Part shown: one piece after another, positions 15,285-24,064 of the stretch
How the letters are laid out: each line of letters opens with the position of its first letter
Numbering within the stretch: the first letter of the stretch is position 1
Source of the DNA: Streptomyces purpureus
GTDB lineage: Bacteria; Actinomycetota; Actinomycetes; Streptomycetales; Streptomycetaceae
Assembly: GCF_014648195.1 (NCBI RefSeq)
Contig: NZ_BMQQ01000015.1
Location: 31,362-95,361 of the forward strand
Direction: 5' to 3'
Length of the DNA: 64,000 bases
Translations under genes and position numbers: made by a program
Notes under the pieces: model-generated
The model's database searches: none
Told to the model about the DNA's origin: nothing
What the model saw: the letters and a program-made list of their open reading frames with translations, nothing else

Positions 15285-17990
15285 CTAATGACTGATTTGC
15301 GACGGTTCGGAGACGGGCTGTTCGGCGTCCCGTGCCAGGGCGGTCCGCAGCCGCTTCGCCTGGACGACGAGTTGCGACCCGCCGCTCCTGCCCGCCGGTC
15401 CGTCAAGGCCCGGTATCGCACCGCCCGCCCCGCACCGCTCGGCGCAGTCCGCGGCGACGGCCAGCACCTCCCCGAGCCCGCGGGGCGCCGGATCCCCCGC
15501 CAGGATTCCGGGCAGGGCGGCGGCCAGGACCGACCACATCGTGGCATACGCGCCCGTCGCCGCCGCCGTCCGTACCGAGTCGACCAGCCGGTTGACCTTC
15601 ACCGTACCCAGGCCGACCAGCTCGGCGAGGTCGCCGCCGAGCCGTGCGGTGTCCAACTCGCCCCGGGCCGCCAGCACCAGCAGCGCGTCCACGGCGACCA
15701 GCCGGTCCTCGGCGTGGCGGGCGCCGAGCGCGGTGGCGAGCGCCAGATGCAGCGCGGGCCCCGCCTCGCCGTCGCTCTCGACCAGCAGCGGCAGACTCCG
15801 CGTACCGCCGCGGTCGTCCAGGTCCGCGCAGGCGGTGACCGCGTTCAGCAGCCACACCGCGACACTCTCCCGGTCATGGGGGAGTATCGCCGTCCACTGC
15901 CCGTCCCCGGTCCACCAGTGCGAGCAGTACGCGGAAGTGCTGTGCGGGCGGCCGAGAACGTGGAAAGGGAGCGGGAAGTCCCGCTGGAGGACGAGGCGTT
16001 TCCTGGTCTCCATGACGATCCGCGGCACGCTCGGGTAATGCCACGTCCACCGCGGCGAGGTCCGCTCGACCGGCTCGTCCACCCGGCGCAGCGCGGGCGG
16101 GGCCGGTTCCTCGGCGGCCAGCCAGGAGGCCAGCCGCTCGCCGGCCGGGGTGCCGAGGAGGCCCGCCGCGGCGGCCGCCTCCGGCTGCCCGCGCCGTACG
16201 CGCAGCAGCGCCTGGGCGAAGTCGGCCGGCGCGGGCTCCAGCCCGAGGTCGCGGTATACGGTCAGCCGGTCCACCAGCTCCTGGGCGTCCAGGGCGCCGG
16301 TGTGCCACGTCGGGGTGGCCAGCAGGAACGGCGGCGGTGTGGTCACGGCGAGCAGGGCCGCCTCGCGGGCCCGCGCGGTAGGGATCAGAGCCAGCGCCGT
16401 ATGCACGCAGTCGGGCGCCGGCATGCGCTGCGGCGAGAGCTCCTTCTCCAAAGCCTTGCGCCGGATCGTCCCCACCAGTGCGGCCACCACCGTGGCGACC
16501 GGCGGCAGATTGTCGACGTGGTGGTCGCGGTAGGGGTACCACCATTCGTTCTCGGCCAGCGGCCGGAGCTCACGGACCAGGCCTTCACGGTCCTGGTGGG
16601 CATGACGGACGAGGTCGTCCAGGGTCCGCTCCACATGGGTGACGTCCGACGCGTCGTCCTGCCGTGAGCGCAGCGACACGACCACCGCCTCCAGCAGCTC
16701 CGCGCGCGTGGCGGCCGGCGGAGCCAGCCGCGTCCGCTCCGGTACGGGCGGCAGCAGCTCCTCGTACGGCCCGTCGTCCCGCGCGTCCGCCGTTCCCGCC
16801 CCGAAGACGGCGACCGCCGCCTCCCGGTGCACCGGGCTCAGCAGCGCCGCCGCACCGGCCAGTTCGGCCCGCAGCTCGTCGCCGACAGCCGGCAGGACCG
16901 TGCCGACCAGCTTCAGCGCCCGCTCCTGCACGACCGTGTCCTCGTGCCCGAACGCCTCGGCGATCACCGGCAGCAGCTCGGCCGCGCTCGCCCGGTCCCG
17001 CCGCAGCACCTTGCCGAGGAGGACCAACTGCGCCCGGACGAGCTTCTTCTCCGTACGGAACAGCACCGACGCCGACATGTCCGCGAGCGCCCGCGCCGGC
17101 AGCTCGCCCGACTCGGCCAGCCGCGCCAGCACCGCCTGGGCGTGGCCCGCCACGGTCGACGGGCCGTCGGCCGCCATCCCGATCCAGTCGGCCGTGCGGT
17201 CCCGCTCCTCCGCCGCGGTCAGCGCGAGGCGCCGCAGCACCACCAGGAAGAACTTCAGATCGCCGGGCTTGCCACCCCGCAGCAGCCTGGACACCACCGC
17301 GTCCACCAGCAGCGACCGCTCGACCAGCCCCTCCTCGCAGAGCGCGGCGAGGACGGCCGGCCACCCGTCGGCCTGGTCCGGCGTCGCCGACCAGGCGAGC
17401 TGATCCGCGAGCTCGGCCGTCTCGAAGAGACGGGGGACCAGGACCGGCGTGTGCGCGTCGGCCCGCAGACACTTGAGCAGTCCCGTGCCCCGGATCGCCC
17501 CCGCCCAGCCGTGCACATAGCCGTCCGTGGTCGGCACCGCGCAGCCGGAGAACTCCACCAGCCTGCGGATGAAGGCGTAGTCCTGGGCGGCGGTGGACGT
17601 ACGCCCCGCCAGCCGGTGCGCCACGTCGCCGAGCCAGACGGGGTCACGGTCGGCGAGCACCTCCGTCAGGAGGTCCGTCGGGAGGGTGTCCCAGCGGCGC
17701 AGGTCCCGCGCGCCGATCCAGGCCGCGGCGGCCGCGGCGCCCGTGTGGCAGCCGGCCCCGGCGACGAGCAGGCCGCGCTGGAGCCGGGTGCGCTCCTGCC
17801 AGCGGTCCCACTCCCACCCGCGCATCTCCGCGCGCAGCTTCTTGAGACGGGCCAGCGCCGCCTTCCGCCCGGCCGCGTCCAGCGCCTTCAGCAGTCCGGG
17901 AAGTGTCTCGTGGTGCCCCTCGCGTACGGCGGTCATCAGCTCGTCGACCGGGGTGACGGCCGCGACGGACTCGGTGTCGGTGAGAGTCAT
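15285..17990 (-). CDS. DUF6493-family protein, partner of the SWIM protein
   Basis: A 901-residue cytoplasmic protein, mostly helical and rich in Leu/Ala repeats that look HEAT-like (VLRRDRASAAELLPVIAEAFG, TVVQERALKLVGTVLP). The conserved C-terminal part includes WTWHYPSVPRIVMETRK. I recognise it as the large protein that follows SWIM zinc-finger genes in Streptomyces (DUF6493), but I know of no demonstrated function. Its ATG overlaps the SWIM stop (ATGA, 17987-17990), so the two are translated as a unit. It has no catalytic motif that I can name, and a scaffold role is a guess from its repeats. Confidence 0.75.
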   Translation of the reverse strand: MTLTDTESVAAVTPVDELMTAVREGHHETLPGLLKALDAAGRKAALARLKKLRAEMRGWEWDRWQERTRLQRGLLVAGAGCHTGAAAAAAWIGARDLRRWDTLPTDLLTEVLADRDPVWLGDVAHRLAGRTSTAAQDYAFIRRLVEFSGCAVPTTDGYVHGWAGAIRGTGLLKCLRADAHTPVLVPRLFETAELADQLAWSATPDQADGWPAVLAALCEEGLVERSLLVDAVVSRLLRGGKPGDLKFFLVVLRRLALTAAEERDRTADWIGMAADGPSTVAGHAQAVLARLAESGELPARALADMSASVLFRTEKKLVRAQLVLLGKVLRRDRASAAELLPVIAEAFGHEDTVVQERALKLVGTVLPAVGDELRAELAGAAALLSPVHREAAVAVFGAGTADARDDGPYEELLPPVPERTRLAPPAATRAELLEAVVVSLRSRQDDASDVTHVERTLDDLVRHAHQDREGLVRELRPLAENEWWYPYRDHHVDNLPPVATVVAALVGTIRRKALEKELSPQRMPAPDCVHTALALIPTARAREAALLAVTTPPPFLLATPTWHTGALDAQELVDRLTVYRDLGLEPAPADFAQALLRVRRGQPEAAAAAGLLGTPAGERLASWLAAEEPAPPALRRVDEPVERTSPRWTWHYPSVPRIVMETRKRLVLQRDFPLPFHVLGRPHSTSAYCSHWWTGDGQWTAILPHDRESVAVWLLNAVTACADLDDRGGTRSLPLLVESDGEAGPALHLALATALGARHAEDRLVAVDALLVLAARGELDTARLGGDLAELVGLGTVKVNRLVDSVRTAAATGAYATMWSVLAAALPGILAGDPAPRGLGEVLAVAADCAERCGAGGAIPGLDGPAGRSGGSQLVVQAKRLRTALARDAEQPVSEPSQISH

Positions 17991-19360
17991 CGGGCACCGC
18001 CCGCGACCAGCGCGCCGCGCCGCACCATCCGTACCGCCAAGGCGTGTTTGCACGGTCCCCGCCGGCCGCGGTAGTCGGCCCACCACTGGCAGGTGCAGCT
18101 CAGCGCCCCGCCCGACTCCCGCACCTGATAGCGCCGTTCCCCGGAGGCGACGGTGGCGAGCTGACCGTCCAGGGTCACCGCGCCCTCCGCGACGAGGGCG
18201 CGGGCCGCCACCAGCCGTGGGTTGTGGCGCTCCGCGCGGTCCGCGTCGTACGGCAGCTCCCGGTGGAAGTAGGCGGCGTCGGCCACGTCGTAGCCGACCC
18301 GGCCCGCCGTGCCGAGCCGGGTGAGCGCGGCGCGCACCCGGTCCACGGGCAGACCGGCCTGCTCACCCAGATCCGCGAGGTCGATCCGCGGCTCCCAGGC
18401 GAGGAGCACCGACACCAGCTCGGCGTCCTGCGCCGCCTCCTCCGTGGCCAGCGCCTCCAGGACACCGCCCTCGCCGGAGAAGCCCCGTGAGGCGTCGGGC
18501 GAGAGCGTCAGCGTCAGCCGCATGCCCGGCAGCGTCACCTCCCAGGCGCTCGCGGTCGCCGCACCGTCGGCCACCGGTCCGTACACCCGCAGCGCGGTCG
18601 CGTGCCGCAGCACCCGCTGGAGGGCGATCAGCCGGTCCGGGCCCGGCAGGCAGACGGCGCCCGGCACGGGCCGGGTGGTCGGCCGCAGCGTCCGCCCGGC
18701 CGGCACGACCCACATCGGGCCGCGCCCGGTGCCACTCGCCGACTTGGGCAGGGAGCGCAGGAAACGGACGGCATCCGCGGCGGACAGCTCCGCCCGCAGG
18801 TCGAAACCGGCCGAGGCGACCTGTGCCTCGGCGAAACCGCGCAGCCAGCGGTCCGGCAGCGGGACCTTCTTCTCCACGACCGGCCCGTCCAGGGTGGTGA
18901 CCGCCAACTCCTCCGGGCCCACCCGCAGATGCAGCGGGTCGTCGCCGGTCATCCGCGAAAGCGCCTCGCGCAGCGGGTTGTTCACATCGACATTGGTGGT
19001 GCCGTGCCCGGTCTCCGCCCCGTCAAGGCCCTCGCTCAGGACGTCCAGCCGGGCGTAGACCCCGCCGCAGCCGGAGAACGACTCGAAGCGCAACCGGTCG
19101 CCGTTTCCGGTCACCACCGGGTCCAGCGACGCGGGCCGCAGCCGCTGGTAGTAGCGGGCGGCTGCCACGTCCGCGACCGCGAGCAACCCGCGCGCCGCGA
19201 TCTGCGGGGACGTCACGAACCCCGAGAAGAAGCGCGGATGGGCCTCGGCGCCGGCGGGGGTGAGACCCCCCGAGGTCTCGAGCCCCAGCAGCCTTCCGGA
19301 CTGCGTGGACTCGAGTGCGGACATGCGGCAATAGGCGAGTGCCTGTACGGATCGCGTCAT
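17987..19360 (-). CDS. SWIM zinc-finger protein
   Basis: A 457-residue protein with a C-terminal SWIM motif C-x-C-x(n)-C-x-H: CTCQWW, then GRRGPCKH near residue 430. SWIM fingers bind nucleic acid or protein. The first 400 residues form an uncharacterised beta-rich domain (FESFSGCGGVYARLDVL, VYGPVADGAATASAWEV). I chose ATG 19360: TACCGT lies just upstream at leaderless distance, while the longer frame begins with TTG at 19390. It is the first gene of a two-gene unit with DUF6493. Similar SWIM proteins accompany MoxR/VWA or helicase modules elsewhere, but none is present here. Confidence 0.8.
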   Translation of the reverse strand: MTRSVQALAYCRMSALESTQSGRLLGLETSGGLTPAGAEAHPRFFSGFVTSPQIAARGLLAVADVAAARYYQRLRPASLDPVVTGNGDRLRFESFSGCGGVYARLDVLSEGLDGAETGHGTTNVDVNNPLREALSRMTGDDPLHLRVGPEELAVTTLDGPVVEKKVPLPDRWLRGFAEAQVASAGFDLRAELSAADAVRFLRSLPKSASGTGRGPMWVVPAGRTLRPTTRPVPGAVCLPGPDRLIALQRVLRHATALRVYGPVADGAATASAWEVTLPGMRLTLTLSPDASRGFSGEGGVLEALATEEAAQDAELVSVLLAWEPRIDLADLGEQAGLPVDRVRAALTRLGTAGRVGYDVADAAYFHRELPYDADRAERHNPRLVAARALVAEGAVTLDGQLATVASGERRYQVRESGGALSCTCQWWADYRGRRGPCKHALAVRMVRRGALVAGGAR

Positions 19361-19472
19361 GGAAAAGACGGTAGGACCCACCACTGACAATCGGCCCCGG
19401 CCCGACTCCGGGGCTGCTCCGGCCGAGCTCCGGTCCGGCTCCGGGGCCGATTTCCCGGTCCCGATCCCCCTC

Positions 19473-19784
19473 TCACGCCCCGGCGATCGCCCGAAGCGCC
19501 GTCAGGTGACGTGCGTAGACCTCACGGCCGGCGTCCGTCAGGCGCAGCCACGTCCGCGGCCGCCGCCCGACCCGACCCTTCTCGACCGCGACCAGGCCCG
19601 CCTCCTCCAGTGCGGCGACCTGCTTGGAGAGCACCGAGTCGGAGACCTCGACCAAGTCCCGTACGAACGCGAACTCCGCCTTGCCCAGGGGCGCGAGGGC
19701 CGCCACGACGGACAGCCGTACGGGCGAGGTCAGCAGCGGCTCCAGGGCGTGGCGCGGATGGCTGCCCGGTTTCACGTCCGTCAT
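19473..19784 (-). CDS. Small winged-helix transcriptional regulator
   Basis: A 103-residue winged-helix protein of the MarR/PadR-like HTH_34 type. The recognition region is SPVRLSVVAALAPLGKAEF, VRDLVEVSDSVLSKQVAAL, and the wing KGRVGRRPRTWLRLTDAGR. Its start overlaps the stop of the upstream membrane gene by ATGA, so the pair forms one operon. A 16-base-arm dyad covering the operon promoter (20215-20257) is the likely autoregulatory site. The inducer is unknown. Confidence 0.85.
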   Translation of the reverse strand: MTDVKPGSHPRHALEPLLTSPVRLSVVAALAPLGKAEFAFVRDLVEVSDSVLSKQVAALEEAGLVAVEKGRVGRRPRTWLRLTDAGREVYARHLTALRAIAGA

Positions 19785-20200
19785 GCGCCCTGCCGCCTCT
19801 CCAGCCACGCCCCCACCGCCAATGGCACCGAGCAGACCACCGCCGCGACCGCGGTGAACCCGGCGCTGTCCGGGAAGGCGGTGAAGCCGAGCGCCAGCGT
19901 CGCGGCGTAGAGCAGCCCCCACACCGCGACGGTGACCGTGTGGCGCACCCCGAACCGCCGCCGCACCGACCGCTGCCGGGTCGCGTACACACTCAGCCCC
20001 GCGACGGCGACGACGTACAGGCCGAGCGCGGCCGGCATGACCCATGTGTCGTGCCCCAGCAGCACGGCCGGGACGAGCACCAGCTGCGCCGCCGCGAAGA
20101 CGGCCAGATAGCGCAGATACCAGTCGCTGCCCCTCCGGGCGGCCTTCTCCAGGCGCAGGCTGCGACCCAACGCCTCGGTGGCATCGGCGAATTCGGACAT
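19781..20200 (-). CDS. Four-segment small membrane protein co-transcribed with a regulator
   Basis: A 139-residue protein with four hydrophobic segments: YLAVFAAAQLVLVPAVLLG, MPAALGLYVVAVAGLSVY, VTVAVWGLLYAATLALGF, and FTAVAAVVCSVPLAVGAWL. The short basic N-terminal helix (EALGRSLRLEKAARRG) is cytoplasmic. ATG 20200 is preceded by AGGGGGAA. The gene overlaps the downstream regulator by 4 bases. Such membrane/HTH_34 pairs are frequent in Streptomyces. Their job is unknown, and a membrane-signal or efflux-accessory role is only a guess. Confidence 0.75.
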   Translation of the reverse strand: MSEFADATEALGRSLRLEKAARRGSDWYLRYLAVFAAAQLVLVPAVLLGHDTWVMPAALGLYVVAVAGLSVYATRQRSVRRRFGVRHTVTVAVWGLLYAATLALGFTAFPDSAGFTAVAAVVCSVPLAVGAWLERRQGA

Positions 20201-20214
20201 GGTTCCCCCTGATC

Positions 20215-20262
20215 TCGACGGCAACTACTTTCCACTATGGCAAGTGATTGCCGTCGAGGCAA
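20215..20262 (-). promoter_or_regulatory. Promoter embedded in a 16-base-arm dyad
   Basis: Reading the minus strand, -35 TTGCCT (20257-20262) and -10 CATAGT (20234-20239) are 17 bases apart. The two arms of an inverted repeat, 20215-20230 and 20242-20257, match at 14 of 16 positions around an 11-base centre that contains the -10. A protein bound here would block RNA polymerase. The winged-helix regulator encoded in the same operon is the obvious candidate. Confidence 0.7.
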
Positions 20263-20295
20263 CAGAGAAGCCGTCGCCGATGCCGACCGGGCCGC

Positions 20296-21885
20296 CTACT
20301 GCCCGACGCGTCCGGGCTGAAGGGCCTTGGTGAACAGGACCGTTCCGCCCTCCGCGCGCAGACGCACCGTCAACTCACCACTGTCGCCGTCGATGTCGAC
20401 CTCGCCGAAGTGCTGCGGCGACTCCATCGGCGAGAGGTTCGCCCGCTGCGGCGCTCGTACGAACACCCGGTCGGGGCCGAACGTGGAGTCCAGCGCGTTG
20501 GCCGGGAAACCACCCGCGGCCAGCGGCCCGGACACGAACTCCCAGAACGGCGCGAAGTCCTTGAACGCCGCCCGCTCCGGCGCGTAGTGCTGTGCCGAGG
20601 TGTAGTGCACATCGGCCGTCAGCCACAGCGTGCCGGTGATCCGCCGGTGCTTGATGAACCGGAGCAGTTCGGCGATCTGCAGCTCGCGGCCGAGCGGGGC
20701 ACCGGGGTCGCCCTGCGCGACCGCCTCGAAATTCGCCGAACCGTCCGGCACCACCAGCCCCAGCGGCATGTCGGCCGCCAGCACCTTCCACACGGCGCGC
20801 GACCGGGCCAGCTCCCGCTTCAGCCACGCGAGCTGCTCCACGCCGAGGATGCCGGTGGTGTCGTCGGCCTGCCGCCCGGGTGAGTTGGCGTTGCGGTACG
20901 AACGCATGTCGAGGACGAAGACGTCGAGCAGCGGGCCGTGGCGCACCACCCGGTGCATCCGGCCCTCCGCCCCGCGCGCGTGGAGCGTCGACACGGGGAA
21001 GTACTCGCGGAAGGCGCGCAGCGCGCGGGCCGCGAGCACGTCCACGTTCTTCTCCGTGTAGCGCGGGTCGTCCAGGATCTGACCGGGGTACCAGTTGTTG
21101 CGCACCTCGTGGTCGTCCCACTGCGCGATCGTCGGTACCTGCGCGTTGAACGCCCGGACGTTGTGGTCCAGCAGGTTGTACCGGAAGTTGCCGCGGTACT
21201 CCGCGAGCGTCTCGGCGACCTTCGACTTCTCCTCGGTCGTGACATTGCGCCAGATCCGGCCGTCCGGCAGGGTCACACTCGGCTGGACGGGTCCGTCCGC
21301 GTACACGGTGTCGCCGCTGCACAGGAAGAAGTCCGGGTCCAGGCGCCGCATCTCCTCGTACGCCCGCATGCCGCCGACGTCCGGGTTGATGCCCCAGCCC
21401 TGCCCCGCCACGTCCCCCGACCACAGGAACCGCACCCCCGCGCGGCGCCGGGCCGGAGCCGTACGGAACGTCCCGAGGACCGGCTCGCCGGTGCGCCGCG
21501 GGTCGTCCAGGTCGGCGAGGGTGACCCGGTAGTGGATCTGCTCACCCGCCGGCAGCCCGCAGACGGGCGTCGTGCCCGTGAAGTCGGTGTCCGGGCCGAG
21601 CAGCGGGCCGTACCAGCGCCGGGCGCCCCGGAACGACTCGCTCGCCGCGGTCTCCACCACCATCCGGGCCGGGCGGTCGGAACGCACCCACACCAGCCCC
21701 GACGACTGCGTGACGTCGCCGGTCTGGACGCCCCAGGCGGCGCCCGGCCGCCCCGACAGGGCGAGGGCGGGAGCGGCGGAGCCCAGGGAGACGGCACCTC
21801 CCAGGGAGAGTGCCGCGGACGCGGCGAGCGAGCCGCGCAGGACGGTGCGGCGGTCGGGCGACGGACTCGGCGGGCGGTGCGACAT
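20296..21885 (-). CDS. phoD: Tat-exported PhoD-like alkaline phosphatase/phosphodiesterase
   Basis: A 529-residue secreted metallophosphoesterase. A twin-arginine signal lies at residues 11-42 (SPDRRTVLRGSLAAS, then AALSLGGAV and a cleavage site after PALA). The N-terminal Fn-like domain is followed by the catalytic domain, with metal-binding motifs SGDTVYAD (near 190), WDDHEVRNNW (near 260) and TADVHYT (near 435). GGAGG precedes the ATG at 21885. PhoD enzymes release phosphate from phosphodiesters and are usually PhoP-controlled. I saw no convincing PHO box (GTTCACC direct repeats) upstream, so control is open. Confidence 0.9.
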   Translation of the reverse strand: MSHRPPSPSPDRRTVLRGSLAASAALSLGGAVSLGSAAPALALSGRPGAAWGVQTGDVTQSSGLVWVRSDRPARMVVETAASESFRGARRWYGPLLGPDTDFTGTTPVCGLPAGEQIHYRVTLADLDDPRRTGEPVLGTFRTAPARRRAGVRFLWSGDVAGQGWGINPDVGGMRAYEEMRRLDPDFFLCSGDTVYADGPVQPSVTLPDGRIWRNVTTEEKSKVAETLAEYRGNFRYNLLDHNVRAFNAQVPTIAQWDDHEVRNNWYPGQILDDPRYTEKNVDVLAARALRAFREYFPVSTLHARGAEGRMHRVVRHGPLLDVFVLDMRSYRNANSPGRQADDTTGILGVEQLAWLKRELARSRAVWKVLAADMPLGLVVPDGSANFEAVAQGDPGAPLGRELQIAELLRFIKHRRITGTLWLTADVHYTSAQHYAPERAAFKDFAPFWEFVSGPLAAGGFPANALDSTFGPDRVFVRAPQRANLSPMESPQHFGEVDIDGDSGELTVRLRAEGGTVLFTKALQPGRVGQ

Positions 21886-22156
21886 CGATGCGCCTCCAGA
21901 GGAGTTCGGTTCGGTGAGGAAGAGGGGCGGTGACTGCCCCGCCATGCCTAATCGCCGGTGACGGCGCGCACACCAACCCCACATGAACAACCGGCCCCAC
22001 AGGCGCAGGAACACACCCCGTCCTCGGCCGGAAGGACCAGGACCCATGACCGATCGACACAAGATCGTCGCTCCGCCTAGGGTCCCTTCCGGAAGCGGCG
22101 CACCACACCTCGCCCGCTCACAAGACGCACCGCACGCACGACACAGGGGGACCAGC

Positions 22157-22564
22157 ATGCCCATCGGCGGCCAGTCACACGTCCGGATCGCCCGGCCCTC
22201 ACGCGACCTCGGCGCGGCCGAGCGGTTCTGGAAGGACGGCCTCGGCCTGAGCGTCCTGTGGCGGGCCGCCGGGACCGACGAGCCCGGCCACCACGCCCTG
22301 CTCATGCTGGGCTGGCCCGACGCCTCCTGGCACCTCGAACTCGTCCACGACGCCACCGTCGAGCCCCGCCCCACCGTGGAGGACCTGCTCGTCGTCTACC
22401 TCGACGAGCCCGTGCCCGACGAGCTCGTCGCCCGTCTCCAGGCGCACGGCGGCACCCGGGTGGCCTCGCCGAACCCGTACTGGAACGAGTGGGGCGTCAC
22501 CGTCCAGGACCCGGACGGCTACCGCCTGGTGCTCTGCGTCCGCGACTGGTCCAACTCCGCCTGA
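22157..22564 (+). CDS. VOC-family (glyoxalase-like) protein
   Basis: A 135-residue single-module vicinal-oxygen-chelate protein: SHVRIARPSRDLGAAERFW at the start, HHALLMLGW and HLELVHD in the middle, and the closing VTVQDPDGYRLVLCVRDW. Putative metal ligands are the first-strand His and the Glu of HLELV. The specific reaction cannot be assigned. AGGGGG lies 7 bases before ATG 22157. It ends 7 bases from the converging MocR-type gene. Confidence 0.88.
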   Translation: MPIGGQSHVRIARPSRDLGAAERFWKDGLGLSVLWRAAGTDEPGHHALLMLGWPDASWHLELVHDATVEPRPTVEDLLVVYLDEPVPDELVARLQAHGGTRVASPNPYWNEWGVTVQDPDGYRLVLCVRDWSNSA

Positions 22565-22571
22565 CCTCCGC

Positions 22572-24017
22572 TCACCCGCGCAGCGCGTCCGCGAGCAGCC
22601 GGACGCCCCGCGCGATCTCGGACGGCGCCAGATGCGCGTACCCGAGCACCAGCCGTACGCCGCCGTCCACGGGCGCCTGTGTGCCGTACGTGTCCAGCGT
22701 CCGCACCGCCACACCGGCCGCCGCCGCCCGCTCCACCACCCGCGCCGCCGAGCCACCGGCGTCCGGCACGCGCGCGATGACGTGCAGTCCGGCCGCTATG
22801 CCGCTGACCTCCGTACCGGGCAGCCGCTCCGCCAGCGCCGCCACCAGCGCGTCCCGCCGCTCCCGGTAGGCGCGCTGGCAGCGGCGCAGCTGACGGTCGT
22901 AGCCGCCGCGGGCCACGAGGTCGTGCAGCACGGCCTGGTCGAGGGCGGGATTGCCGAGGTCCATGGTCCGCTTGCGCTCCACGACCTCCTCGGCCAGCCG
23001 CTCCGGTACCAGCAGCCAGCCCAGGCGCAGCCCCGGCGCCAGCGACTTGCTCACCGAACCGGTGTAGGCGACCCGCTCCGGATCCAGGCCCTGGAGCGCG
23101 CCGACCGGCGCCCGGTCGTAGCGGAAGTCCCCGTCGTAGTCGTCCTCCACGACCAGGCCGTCCACCGAGCGCGCCCACCGCAGGAGTTCGGCGCGCCGCC
23201 GGGCCGAGTAGCCGATCCCGGACGGGAACTGATGCGAGGGCGTGGTCACCACCGCCCGCACCCCCGACTCCGTCAGCGGCCCCGGCAGCAGGCCCTCGCC
23301 GTCCAGCGGCAGCCACACCGTCTCCATGCCCGTCGCCGCGAACAGCGCCGTGTGCTCGGGACTGCCTGGGTCCTCCACGCCGATCGACCGCACCCCGCGC
23401 GCGTGCAGCACGAACCCGAGCAGGGTCATCGCCTGCGCCACCCCCGAACAGACCACCAGCCGCGCCGGATCGGCCACCACCCCGCGCCGCCGCGCGAGCA
23501 GCGCGGCCAGCTCCCCGCGCAGCTCGGGCAGGCCGCGCGGATCGGGATAGCCCAGGGCCCGGTGCGGCAGCCGGGACAGCACCGCCTTGTGCGCGGCGGT
23601 CCAGGCGGCGCGCGGGAACAGCGACAGGTCGGGTGTCCCGGGGCGGAAGTCGACCTGGAAGCCGGGCTCCTCCGGCGCCCGCTCCGGCGCACCGTGCGCA
23701 GCCGCCCGGACCTCCTCGCCCACCCAGGTCCCCGCGCCGCGGCCGCTGCGCAGGTAACCCTCGGCGACCAGCTGCTCGTACGCCTCGGTGACCAGGCCCC
23801 GCGAGACGCCCAGGTCCGCCGCCAGCTCCCGGCTGGCCGGCAGGCGCGTCCCGGCCGCCAGCCGGCCCGAGCGCACCGCCTCACGCAGCGCCTCCTGAAG
23901 GGCGCGGCCGCGTCGCCGGGCCGGCGCGGCGGCCGCCGGGAGCAGCAGCTCCCACGCGGGGCCGGCGCCCCGCTCCGGTCCGTCCGGGAGTGGCGGATTG
24001 GTCCCCGATGGCGTCAT
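22572..24017 (-). CDS. MocR/PdxR-family regulator (GntR HTH fused to aminotransferase fold)
   Basis: A 481-residue fusion. The GntR winged helix lies at about residues 35-105 (LPASRELAADLGVSRGLV, YLRSGRGAGTWVGEEV). The fold-type I aminotransferase domain carries VVEDDYDGDFRYDR and the PLP lysine in GSVSKSLAPGLRLG near residue 315. Members sense PLP. They commonly control pyridoxine synthesis or an adjacent transporter, and here the divergent neighbour is an EamA exporter 47 bases away, its likely target. The start is the ATG at 24017. Confidence 0.93.
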   Translation of the reverse strand: MTPSGTNPPLPDGPERGAGPAWELLLPAAAAPARRRGRALQEALREAVRSGRLAAGTRLPASRELAADLGVSRGLVTEAYEQLVAEGYLRSGRGAGTWVGEEVRAAAHGAPERAPEEPGFQVDFRPGTPDLSLFPRAAWTAAHKAVLSRLPHRALGYPDPRGLPELRGELAALLARRRGVVADPARLVVCSGVAQAMTLLGFVLHARGVRSIGVEDPGSPEHTALFAATGMETVWLPLDGEGLLPGPLTESGVRAVVTTPSHQFPSGIGYSARRRAELLRWARSVDGLVVEDDYDGDFRYDRAPVGALQGLDPERVAYTGSVSKSLAPGLRLGWLLVPERLAEEVVERKRTMDLGNPALDQAVLHDLVARGGYDRQLRRCQRAYRERRDALVAALAERLPGTEVSGIAAGLHVIARVPDAGGSAARVVERAAAAGVAVRTLDTYGTQAPVDGGVRLVLGYAHLAPSEIARGVRLLADALRG

Positions 24018-24022
24018 GGAAG

Positions 24023-24057
24023 TGGACCTTAATCACGGCCGCCGCGCTCCCTAGCGT
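24023..24057 (+). promoter_or_regulatory. MocR-type operator and leaderless promoter of the EamA gene
   Basis: GTGGACCTTAATCAC (24022-24036) resembles the sequence found in the short spacer of MocR/EamA pairs, as I remember it. A -10 TAGCGT at 24052-24057 lies 7 bases before the EamA ATG, so that mRNA is probably leaderless. A weak -35 TTAATC lies 17 bases further upstream. The block overlaps the start of the divergent regulator gene. Confidence 0.5.
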
Positions 24058-24064
24058 CGGCCCC

